From the NCBI GenBank assembly GCA_037157565.1, contig JAZHRO010000012.1, positions 3,808,501 through 3,872,500 of the forward strand: DNA of 64,000 nt, read 5' to 3'. Under the pieces are notes generated by a model. That model was given only the letters and a program-made list of their open reading frames with translations. It was not told the DNA's origin and ran no database searches. Made by a program: the position numbers and the translations under genes. Position 1 is the first letter of the stretch, and each line of letters opens with the position of its first letter. Positions 48,695 to 59,883 of the stretch are shown piece after piece. The stretch comes from Thalassia testudinum (Eukaryota > Streptophyta > Magnoliopsida > Alismatales > Hydrocharitaceae).

Positions 48695-49639
48695 ACCTTG
48701 CCTAAAGGTATATCTTTTTGAACAGTAGCTTTCTCCCTACTTTTATTTATGGGGTCAACACAAGGGAAAATCCAATATATATCTTCCTAGTTTATTCTAC
48801 TTCCCCGCTTCTTCCCTATGTGTTTTGGGAATTATTGTGCATTTTTGTGAGCTGGGCTCTAGACAACTAGCCAATGGGCTATTACCCACGACTACTTGCC
48901 AGCTATACTCATGTAGTAAAGTGTGGCTTTATTTTTCTTTTTTTATTTTATCCTTTTTCTTTTTTTTTCTTTTCTTTTTTGGTGTTTCTTTTTCTATCTT
49001 TCTTTTTTCTAAGTAGGTGGTTTCCCTGATCTAAGATTTACCTAAAGGCAGTACAAAGAGAATGGCCTTGTGGCTGAGCTCTCGACAACAGCCAATGGGC
49101 TGTTACTCATGACAACTTACCAGCCATACCACCCTAGATGGTTCATTAGCTACCCAATTTCTGTAAAAATCGTCGGAAGGTGAGTCTGTGCGAAAAGTGT
49201 GTAGATACTTAGACTTAAAATCCTTTCAAATCAGAGGGCGGGTTGATAAGTCACATACTTATCATCCCAAATTATTTACCGAATTAAAATGAGATTGACT
49301 TAGCGAGGAGTCGAGACCAAGTCCACATTTGAGTGGACACCCAGGCTAATTAAGTCCGAAGACCTGATAAGTCTAAGTATTCAGGTCTCAAAGTATCAAT
49401 TCCTAATGTTTGCAACTCCTAATGCCTAAGTTCTCATCTCCTAATTCTATTTTTTTTTTAAAGAATAATAGGAAATTACTATTACAGTTGACAAAAAGAT
49501 TATAAGATATATGCACCCCCCCATTCTTAGCTAATGCAATGTTCTCATTGTTAAAAATGGAAGCATGAAGGAGAGTAGAAGTGGAAGAATAGTGCCTGGT
49601 TTCCATGAGATTCTGGTCAGCTTGGAATAGTCTTTACTC

Positions 49640-50669
49640 GTGTTGAGTTTAGTGCCTTCAGCTAGGTGATGATCGGTCTGTGGTGGTTAGAGAAAGGTAA
49701 GAACAACCTTGTCCGAGATGGGTTCAGGGAGCATATGGTCAACAAAGGGTTTGAGACGTTGTCCGTTGAGCTTGAAGAAATTACCCATCTTTGGGTTAGA
49801 GATTTCGATGGCCCCATTAGGAAAAATCCGCTCAATAATGAATGAGTCATCCCACTTAGACCTAAGTTTGCCAGGGAAGAGCTTCAATTAAGAATCGAAA
49901 AGCCAGACCTTCTGGTTCGGCTCAAAGCTCTTTCGTGAAATCATCTAGTAATGGAGAGCTTTGGTCCTTGCCTTATAGATTCTGGCATTTTCATAGGCAT
50001 CATTTCTAAGCTCCTCCAACTCAAATAGTTGGAGTTTCCTGGTTTTCCCGGCCAACTCTAGGTCAAAATTACATTTCCTGATGACCCAAAATGCCCGGTG
50101 TTCTAATTTTATGGGTAAGTGACACGCCTTACCAAACACCAGATGGAACAGAGACATACCGATGGGCATTTTATACATCGTACGGTAGGCCCAAAGAGCA
50201 TATCTAGCTTTTGGGTCCAATCCTTCCTATCAGGCCTTATGATTTTCTACAAAATGTTTTTGATCTCCCAATTGGAAACCTTGGCCTGTCTATTCATCCG
50301 AGGGTGGTAAGGTGTGAAAATTCAATGATTCACCCCGTATTTCCCCAGTAAATTTTGAAACTGGGCATGAGTGAAATGTGTGCCACCATCACTGATAATT
50401 GCCTGAGGAACCCCGTACCGACTGAAGATATTTTTGTTCACAAAATCATTGGTCCGGGTGGGGATTGCCTCAATCCATTTGGACACATAATCAATAGTGA
50501 CCAAAATATACTGGTGTCCAAATGAAGGAGGGAATGGTCCCATGAAGTCGATGACCCAAATGTCAAAAATTTCGATGGAAAGTATTGGGTTCAGGGGCAT
50601 CATATCTCTCATAGCCATGTTCCCAAGTGTCTGGCATTGGGTGCACGACTTTGAGAATTCCTGGTGCTG
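49640..50669 (-). pseudogene. G2 pol, integrase C-terminal half
   Basis: Minus strand: [35 protein letters not shown], then [14 protein letters not shown] (two of the three DDE acidic residues). After a frame break come [16 protein letters not shown] and [17 protein letters not shown] with YENARIYK, the Athila-type integrase tail, and finally KLFPGKLRSKWDDSF. In-frame breaks lie near 50320 and 49940. The homologue in G1 is 53920-54860. Confidence 0.85.
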
Positions 50670-52535
50670 TGTCGGAAAATGTTGCAAATGGAATTGAGTT
50701 TTGAAAACTCGTCGATGTAGTATGATTTGCGAAGAAATCCGTCAACAGATAAATTTACGGAAACTCGAAAAGAATTCTATGTCGAACATAGGGAGGCTAT
50801 GTCGATTTGAAATTCAAGGTAATATATTTTTGATGTTTTTGCTTATAAAGCGAGATAATTACAAAGAATTCAATATTAACACTAAGAGAGAGAGTGAGAG
50901 AACAATCACTTTATAAACTGAATAATATCTTTACAACTAGAAAGCAGTAAATACTACAGCTAGAAAGAAGGAAATATTACAACTACAAAGCAGGAAAATC
51001 TACTCTAGAAAGCAATAAAAAGGTGGAGAGAAGTTATCCTCCTCGACGGCTACTTGGAGGACGAGCCGGATGGAGCGACACCTGGAAGACGAAAGATGAA
51101 GAGCGGAACGGGAAGAACCGGGGCTGAGGCAGGGCATCATCATCGTCGTGGGATCCACTTCCAGAATGGGGGAGAGACAACTTTGATTTTGACTCTCGAG
51201 GAGCATCTCGGGTTTGGGACAAGCTTCTTTATAGCTTTGGAGAGGGAGAGAGATGAAGGAAGGGATGAAGAATTCGTATGGTATGGGTCTCCTTTTATAG
51301 TTGCAAGGATTGAGGGCAATTTTGTCATTTCATGCTTAAAAACATTAATTCAAGGTCTTTAGTGACAGATATAAGTGTCACTAAAGACCCTAAACGTGGG
51401 TGTAGGTGCCGCTCATGCACCCGCCGCTTCTTCTTCAATCGTTCTTAACACTTATGATAAGATGATCTCAGCCATCCGATTGCGAGATCGAACGGCCGAG
51501 AGATGCTTGCACCTGCTTCCTCTCCACTTTCGCTGAACGCATACGTATGTTAGTGCATTTTCAGCCGTCTGATCGCGAGATCAGATGGCTTAAAACGCAC
51601 AAGTGTCGCTTCGTCTTCGCTTGCAACGCACGCCTGTGTGCAATCAGGTGTTCGGACATGCGATAGATAGCGCGCTGGTGATTCGCGTGCTCTGGTGATG
51701 CCACATCCTGCCTTCACCACCGCTCGATCCAAATCTAATGGCCGACATCAACACGCCCCACGCCCCTCGCTCAATTTGAGGCTCACGAGGGCTCGACCCC
51801 GCAACCTTCGCGTTGCCCACAGCTGCTTCACCGCTACACCATCCTCGTGGATGGTTGTGGTCTTGATTCAACGGAACCGCTCCTCAGCCGTTGGATGAAA
51901 ATCCAATGGCTCTGATTGAGAAATGAGGGCTTCTTTAGAAAGTTGAGGGTGCGATCTTCGCCTGATCTCAACAGTTGGATGAGAATCCAAAAGTCAAGAT
52001 TTGATGATCGGCTGAGAGCAGAGAGGCAGCGGCGGGTCCTTTGGCCGATTGGGCGGCTAAGATGGCACCACGTGGTGCCATCTTGGCCATCTATCTTCAA
52101 TGTGTTGTGGATGGTGCTATGGATGTCAGATTGGACCGATTTTCACGCTGTTAGGCTACGATCATCGATTCGAACCCATCCGTGTGGTCGGATTTGTCAT
52201 CTGAAGTGCATATTGACACCATCTTGGCCCTTAATCTCTGATCATCCTTGGATTATATCTGATGCTACGGAAGTTTGATCAAGGTGATCTTAGAGTTGTA
52301 GAACTCCGATCGTCGCCCTGATCAGATTCGTATAGTTGGATCTTCAATCCAAGGCCCCGATTGAATGTCGCCCTATCCCTGGCTACCAAAAAGAAGAAAT
52401 TACTATACAATTTGTACAATTTGACCTAAATGTATGATGATGCATGTTATGCAATATTTACAATGCATGATGCTAATATGATACTAAGAATATGCATTAA
52501 TAGACATTTTTGGCTATTCAGATGTATGCACATCA
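50670..52535 (-). mobile_element. G1 3' LTR
   Basis: 1866 bp; plus-strand ends TGTCGGAAAAT and GCACATCA. TATA box (minus CTATAAAAGG) at 51290-51301. The U3 (51440-52340) contains many GATC/TCGCGA palindromes, such as CGTCTGATCGCGAGATCAGA near 51570. The five bases to the left are tgctg. Confidence 0.9.
51354..51389 (-). repeat. U3 stem-loop of G1
   Basis: Perfect 14-bp arms GGTCTTTAGTGACA (51354-51367) and TGTCACTAAAGACC (51376-51389) with an 8-base loop, 53 bp upstream of the minus-strand TATA box. Confidence 0.88.
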
Positions 52536-53900
52536 CACCCCCTTGCCTATCTTTTGCTAGTCCCTAGCAAAAATTATATGCTATTTATAGAAGAATTAAG
52601 ATTGGATTATTCGGGCAAAAGTCATCTTTCAACATTAGGAAATTTTTACTAAGGACCTTAACTACAAAGACACAACAGTGGCCGAGTATCTGCCAAATGC
52701 AAACTGCCTCAAGCCCTCGCCTTATTCAAAGAAGGATCTCTTTTTTTCTTTTTTTCTTCTTTTCTAATTTTTTTGGATTTTTGAGTTTAGAGTTTCGGAG
52801 TAGCTTTCTACGGCTACTCAACCCACCCATGACTCGATGAGAACCCTATGTTCTAAGCATCTTTTCGTGAATGTGATAAACTCATTGATCGACAATCAGA
52901 ATGGACTTCAAGTTTCTACGCCCCTAGGTGACCTTAAAAGAAATTTTGCCTAAAGGTGTATCTATACGATTAGTAGCTTTCTCCCTACTTTTCTTTTTAT
53001 GGGATCAACACAAGGGTGAACCTAGTGTATATCTCCCGGCTTATTCTACTTCTCCACTTCTTCCTAAGTGTTTAGGAATTATACGTGTCTTTCTTGAGCT
53101 GGGATCTAGACAACCTACCAATGGGCTGTTACCCACGATAACTTGCTAGCCATACTCGTGCAGTGAAGTGTGGCTTATTTCTTTTGTTTCTTTTTTCTTT
53201 TCTCCTTTTCTGTTTCTTTTTCTTTTCTTTCTTTAAGTAGGTGGCTTCTCTGATCTAAGATTTACCTAAAGGCAGCAGGAAAAGAATTGTCCTGTGGTTG
53301 GGCTCTGGACAACCTACTAGTAGGCTTTTACCCACGATAACTTCCAGCCATTCCACTCTAGAAGGTTCATTACCTACCCAATTTCTGTTAAAACCGTCGA
53401 ACAACGAGTTAGTGCGAAAAGTGTGTAGATGCTTAGACTTAAAGTCCCCTCAAATCAAAGGGCAGGTTGATAAGTCGTATACTTATCACCCCAACTTATT
53501 TAACCAATTTGAAATTGAATTCAGAATAGCGAGGACTTAATGAACAAATCCATATTTTAGTGGACACCTGGGGTGATTAAGCCCGAAGGTCTGAAGGGTC
53601 TAAGTGTTTAGATCTAACTGTATTATTCCCTAAGATTAAAAAGTCCTAATGCCTAAGTATTCTTTCCTAATTCGATTCTTTTTTTGAGAGAAAATAAGCA
53701 AAATTTGCAAGAATTCCACAAAGATGACAAAATATTTTAGAATTGAATCCACCCCCCCATGCCTAGCTGATGCAATGTCCTCATTGAAAATAAAAGGCAT
53801 GAAAGGAAGGGTAGAATGAAGAAGATATCACCTGTATATGATGCTCAGGTTAGCTCTGAGTCAGACTGTACAAGTAGTGAGTTTAATGCCATCAACTATG
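52536..53900 (-). mobile_element. G1 3' non-coding region
   Basis: Contains the terminal purine tract (52536-52549), perfect 9-bp hairpin TTTTGCTAG/CTAGCAAAA (52552-52572), stem-loop TGATAAGT/ACTTATCA (53468-53488), and the internal tract GGCATGGGGGGGTG (about 53751-53764) after minus-strand ATGAGGACATTGC. No coding frame. Confidence 0.8.
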
Positions 53901-56129
53901 CAAAGTCTAGCAACAGAAATCACGATATGATTAGAGCAACCGTGTTTGAGACGGGTTCTGGAACAATACGATCAACAAAAGGCTTCAGATGTTGACTTTA
54001 AAAGAATTACCCATCCTTGGGTCAGAGATCTGAACAGCCCCGTTTGGAAATATTTGATTGATGTTGAACGGGCCGTTCCATTATGACCTAAGTTTACCTG
54101 GAAAGAGCTTAAGTCGAGAATCAAAGAGCCAGACCTTTTGGTTCAACTCAAAGCTCTAGCGAGATATCAATTGGTCATAAAGAGCTTTGGTCTGAGCCTT
54201 ATAGATCTTGGCATTCTCGTACACATCGTTTCTAAGCTCCTCCAACTTAGATAGTTGGAGTTTCCTGGTCTTTCCAGCTAAACTCAAATCCAAGTTACAT
54301 TGCTTGATCACCCAGAATGCTCGATGTTCAATCTCTACGGGTAAATGGCATACCTTTCCATGCACCAGACGAAACGGTGACATGCCAATGGGCATTTTGT
54401 ACGCCGTACGGTAGGCCCAAAGAGTGTCCTCAAGCTTTTGAGTCCAATCTTTACAATCAGGCCTAACCTTTTTTTGTAGGATATTCTTGATCTCCCGATT
54501 GGAGATCTCGGCCTGTTCGTTCATCTGGGGGTGGTAAGGTGTGGAGATTCTGTGTTTTACCTTGTATTTTTCCCAGTAAACTATGGAACTGGGCATCAAT
54601 GAAATGAGTACCACCATCGCTGATGATGGCCCTCGGAATCCTAAACCGATTGATGATGTTCTTCATGACGAAATCGATGACCACATTGTGGTCATTGGTT
54701 TCGGTGGGAATAGCCTCAATCCACTTGGACACATAATCAACAACGACAAGAATGTACTGGTGTCCAACTGAAGGGAGGAAGGGTCCCATGAAATCGATGC
54801 CCTAAACATTGAAGATTTCGATGGGAAGAATCGAGTTTAGAGGCATCATATCTCTCTTGGTTATGCTCCCAAGTGTCTAGCATCGGGAACACGACCTCGA
54901 GAATTACTAGGCATCCTTGAATAAAGATGGCCAATAGAATCCAGATTGCGATATTTTTGTAGCCATCTTTTTTCCGGAGAAATGTCCACCACATGCAAAT
55001 GCATGGCAGAACTCAAGTATACTTTGGAATTCATTCTCCGGAACACATCGGCGAATAATCTGATCAGAGTCGATGCAGTACAGTTCAGAGTCCTCCTAGA
55101 AGTAATATTTGGCCTCAGATTTGAGTCTATCTCATTGTTGCTTGGTCCAATCTTGGGGGATTTGACCAACGGCCAAATAATTTACAATGTCTGCAAACCA
55201 TGAGGTTTGGACACCTGATACTGTAAGTATAGTTTCGTCTGGAAAAGTATCAGCAATCGGAATATCCAGACGAAAAGAACAACTTAGAAGTCTCGAAAGA
55301 TGATCCGCCACCACATTCTGTGCCCCAGATTTATCTTTGATTTCAAGATTGAATTCTTGAAGCAAAAGAATCCATCGAATAAGTCGGGGTTTGGCATCCT
55401 TTTTGGCCAAGGGATGTCTCAAGGCTGAGTGGTCGGTGTAAATTATGACGTGAGACCCTAAGAGATAAGCCTTGAATTTCTCCAAAGAAAATACTACAAC
55501 TAGCAATTCCTCTAGGCCTTGTCCAGAGTTTTGCTAGCATAGTAGATGACAGAGGGCTTCCTGTCAATCTTTGACCCAAAATAGCCCCGACCACATAATC
55601 AGAAGCATTGGTCATGATCTCAAATGGGGTTGTCCAGATCGGTGGTTGCAACACTGGAGCACAAGTGACTGCCGCTTTAAGAAAATCAAATGCCTTACGA
55701 CATGATTCATTGAAATCAAACGGCGTATCTTTGGCAAGAAAGTTGATCAGAGGGTGAGCAACCTTAGAGAAGTCCTTAATGAACCTCCTATAGAATCCCA
55801 CATGACCAAGAAATTATCAAATTTGTTTGATAGATGTGAGAGGAGGAAGTTTGGAGATAGCATCAACCTTAGCTTTGTCAACTTCAATTTCCTGTTCAGA
55901 GATTATATGACCCAAGACTATGCCTTCTTGTGTCACGAAATGACTCTTTTCCTAGCTAAGGACCAATCTTGTCTTGATGCATCTTTTAATGATCATCTCA
56001 AGATTAGCCAGGTAAGAATCAAACGATTCTCCGAAAATAGAGAAATTGTCCATGAAGACTTCCATAAACTCTCCCACCATGTCAGAGAATATGGCAAGCA
56101 TACACCTTTGAAAAGTTGTAGGTGCATTG
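53900..56129 (-). pseudogene. G1 pol: reverse transcriptase to integrase, Athila type
   Basis: Minus-strand order: NAPTTFQRCMLAIFSDMV and FMDNFSIFG (usual catalytic box F/YxDD, second Asp replaced by Asn); GFYRRFIKDFSKVAHPL; RNase H with TNASDYVVGA (usual CDASD, catalytic Asp changed to Asn) and YTDHSALRHPLAKKDAKPR; then HAFACGGHFSGKK of the integrase zinc-binding region; [34 protein letters not shown] and [15 protein letters not shown] supply the three DDE residues; then [15 protein letters not shown] and the YENAKIYK tail. Several stops and frameshifts make it inactive. A2 cuts the reverse transcriptase at 56130; the N-terminal part is outside the window. Confidence 0.9.
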
Positions 56130-58192
56130 TGATAAATGCCAGTTTATCATCATTTTTATGCATTAAAACAAACTTAGCTCTTAGGATTTTGCTCCGCAAA
56201 TGGGTTTTTGGGCTGCATTTAGGCATCAATTAGGTTAGGCATGCATTGCACTTTTTATTATATTTTTAATGTGTTTTTGCGAGTGTTAGGGATATGCAGA
56301 TTGTCAGAACTCCAAAACCCTAGCACTCAGGAAGGCAACTGGTGAAGAAGAAGCTCAGACTAACTGCAACTCAGCTTGATCCAGCTCACCATAGCTGGAT
56401 TCCAATTCACTTGAACTAGGGTTAGCTCATCTTAGCTCCATTCAGCTCAACTCAGCTGAATGCAGCTCAAGAGAGCTCATCTTAGCTCACCCTAGCTCAG
56501 GTCAGCTCAGATCCAGCTCAACTTAACTGAGTCTTGCTCATCTCAGCTCCCATTAGTCCACAGGGAGCTTTAGCTAGCTCAGCTGAGTTGACTGGAGTTC
56601 ACCCCAGCTCAGGTCCAGCTACATCCAGCTCTACTCAACTCCGACCAGCTAAAGATGACTTCATTCCAGCTTAGGAAGCTCAAGTCCAGCTCCCGGGGAC
56701 TCAGCTTAGCTCAACTCAGTTGAGCCAAGATACCTTAGCTGCCTCACCCAGCTTGATCCTCCCTGGGAGCATTAGACCGAGCTCACCTCAGCTCCTTTTA
56801 GCAGAAGCCAGCTTGCTTTAGCTTGGCTTAGTAGCTAGCAAAGAACTAGCAAGCTAAGCCAGCTAAGGTAGCTCCTTCCAGCTCTCTTCAGCAGCCACCA
56901 GCTCTAGTGCAGCTCAAGATGACTACCTCCAGCTCTTCTCCCTGAAAACCCTAGCTCTAAATGCCTCCAACTCTACTCCCTACTAGCTAAGCTGCTTAAC
57001 TTAGCTAGTCCACCTCCATGGCACCAAAACCTACTACCCTACTACCTAAGCTCCAGCAAAAAGACCACCTACTCCTACTTTATTTTGGTGCCAACTATCC
57101 CTTCCATCACCACCCTACATCCACCATCAAAGCCCATCTCCACCCTCCATTTTTTCCCTCCAAAATTGCCTTCTAGAAGGTATTTTTGGAGGGAAAACCA
57201 AGGCACCTCTTCATTTCCCTCCCATTTTTCCCTCCAAAAATAACCAAGCACCCCTTCATTTCCCTCCAAAAAAACACCATAACCACCCCCCTTCCCATCC
57301 TATAAATACCCTACCCTACCACCACATAATTCCCATCCTCCATTAGTGTATTTTGCTACCTATACCACCTATACCTATGGCCAAGAAGAAGGAGTAGAGA
57401 AGGAGATTAAAGGGGCACATCACCAGCCCTTTTGGTGCCTTCTTCTCCCCACTCTCTTCAACTTGGGCCACGCTAAGGAGGAGGACTCTTCCACTTCAAG
57501 GAGGATGGCCAGGCAAGGGAGAAGGACCTAGGGTGGACGTCCACCCTTGGAGAGAAGCTTAGGGCATGCCCCCTTAGGGCTTGCCTTGGAGGACATCACC
57601 TTGGCAGAGCACAGGAAGGAAGGAGTTGGAGGATTCTTTTCAAGCTTGGGAGCTACCAAACTTGGAGCAAGAAGCCCTCTTCTTCACCATCTATCTAGAG
57701 GATTTGTGTTTGCTTTTCTTTATTTTAATTTTCTAGTAGTAGAAGCATTCATCTATTAGGCCTTTTTGTAAAGCACTTTTTCATTTATCTAGTTGCCTTC
57801 TTTGCAATTTCTTATTTGCATTTCTACTTGCTTTGTTTTTAGCATTCTTCACTCCCTCTCCCTAATTATTCTAGGCCTCCACTTGCCTAGAGTGAGCTTA
57901 GGGAGAGGTTCTACTTGCCACTTAGAAGTAGTATTTTAAATTTGAAGTGTAGATCACCTTCCCGCCACCATTTCGCATGTTGTCTTAATTCAAAAAATAA
58001 AAAAATGATATATTGAAAAATACCAAAAAGAAAGTTGAGATTTGTATTCCAAGAAAGAGAATCAATTTTGCAAACATTTGGCCTCCTTGGACTAACCTAG
58101 ATATTCCCCTATCTAGGAATATAAATTTAAGAGTTGATCGGTTTTGCGTGTTACAACGACCTAATTAACAAACTGCGTAAAATCCGCTATCA
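56130..58192 (+). repeat. A2 5' LTR
   Basis: 2063 bp, TGATAAATGCCAGTTTATCA to AAATCCGCTATCA. AGCT array 56355-57010. TATA box TATAAATA at 57301-57308. The start is a 7-bp inverted repeat shared by all A LTRs. Confidence 0.92.
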
Positions 58193-58215
58193 CTTTTTGG
58201 CGCCGTTGCCGAGGA
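58193..58215 (+). promoter_or_regulatory. A2 primer-binding site, tRNA-Asp type
   Basis: CTTTT spacer, then TGGCGCCGTTGCCGAGGAG. The first 14 bases match the Athila-type site complementary to the tRNA-Asp 3' end. Confidence 0.85.
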
Positions 58216-59883
58216 GGCACGGCTTTGCATTAGTTAATTTTCTCTTGCTTGATGTGGATCTGATCCCCTTCTCTTTCTTTCTTTTGTGTGTGCAGGAATT
58301 ACAGCGGGAAGGCGGGAATCTGGAAGCGAGAGCTCAAAGATCCTTTTCTTCCCGTGAAATTCAGGTTGGTTCCCTTTTTTGTCACATTTAGGCTAAAAGA
58401 CTACCAAAAAAATATTAAACTTGGCTTTCAGGACCATAAACAATTTAATTAAGTGGAGTGGTGCCCATATAAAATCCATTGTTTGCTTGAATGCTTCTTT
58501 AACACCACTCCATTGCAAGTATTGGTGTTCTATTTTTCAGGTTCAGATTTCTGTCCGGACGTGAAAAATCGATTACTAACACCACAGGTCTCCTAAAATT
58601 ATAAAATTTCATACAATGATTCCCAATTAAGTCAGGAACATCTGTTCCAAATTTCAGATCAATTGGATTTACATTTAATTTTTAAAAATTCGTGGACTGC
58701 AGAGGGGTCACACCCTCTCATCTTCCTATTTTGCTACTGTCCACAAATTTTTAGAATTTTTGTAGTCATCCAATTTTTGTAAAATTTAGCTTTTTGGAAT
58801 CCTTGTGAAAGTTTACACATCATATAAAATCACAAAAGTTTTCTGAGGTCAGTGGTAATACTGAAAAGTCTAAAATACCCACAGGTATCATTTCTGGACT
58901 TTAACACTAATATAATTAAAAATTCAAAATAATTATCAAATAAATTCCTAAATTCTTAAAAAAATATTTTTTGGAATCCTTGTTTGATTTTATTCAAAGT
59001 AGTGGTGTCGTTTGACTTGTTTGGACCACTACTTAATACAGAAAGCCTAAAATTAATTCATTGGTAGTAATTTTCTGTCTTAGGGATAATTGACTTAGGG
59101 TTTCTTTCTTTCTTTTTAAAGACACATTAAAGGAAATTAACCATCACCAATACAACTTGTCTTTCCTTTGATTGTGAAATTTCAAACTTGTTTGGAAATT
59201 TAAAGAGAAAAACCCTAAAACACATTTAATTAAATCAAATCCTAAAAGATAAAAATACAAAAAAATTGTGTGACAAGTTGATTTTCATTGGAGCCACTCT
59301 CCAATTTTTGCACACACACCAAAAAAAAAAAATCAAAATAATAGGGCAACAACCTAATAAACGCCCTCCACATTCCGTGTGCACTATAGCATCTTAGACC
59401 TAATTAAAACTTGTAGCAACTTGACCCCTAAGGCTTCATCAACTTAGGCTTGCTATCTAGGTTTTAAGCTTTCTTTAGTTAGTACCAATTCTGTCATCTA
59501 TATTTGGTGTTCAGGCTGAGGGGCCATGTCAAATGACCAGGCGCGGGTTTGTACAAGCACTTGGGGATTTTCCTGGGAAACACTTGGGCCCAAACCTCCC
59601 CTTAAGCAACTTGGCGAGATTTGTTGACAGAACGGGTATTCACTGTTGATTACTTATTTCCTAGGTAGACCAAGTCTTAGGTTAAATTCTAGGGAGTCAC
59701 AATTAAGTTAGGTCTAGAATTTGATTGCATGTGTGCACACTTCTCTCATCCCCATCTCTTCTCCTCCCCTACCATTTCTTCTATTTTGCACGGGCGACGG
59801 TCCAAAACTCCACACTTGGAGGGACCACTTGATTTTGCCTCCCCAAAAAAGGACTTTTCCTACATTCTTCCTCTTCTTTAAAA
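58216..59883 (+). mobile_element. A2 5' leader
   Basis: Non-coding, colinear with A1 7236-8906. A TTTTGTGTGTGCAG/GAAT acceptor-like site lies at about 58283-58297, conserved with A1. Whether the leader is spliced cannot be told from sequence. Confidence 0.65.

Larger units (their letters stand above)
46071..50669 (-). mobile_element. G2 internal region, 3' part
   Basis: Minus strand: integrase end, purine tract near 49515, stem-loop TGATAAGT/ACTTATCA (49244-49264), poly-pyrimidine run, then hairpin TTTGCTAG/CTAGCAAA (46087-46105) and the terminal tract. S (46480-48694) is inserted. G1 cuts it at 50670 within integrase; its upstream part is expected to the right of the window. Confidence 0.82.

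Noticed and set aside
55754..56233. 159-codon plus-strand frame
   Set aside because: It is the antisense of G1 reverse transcriptase and runs across the A2 insertion junction.
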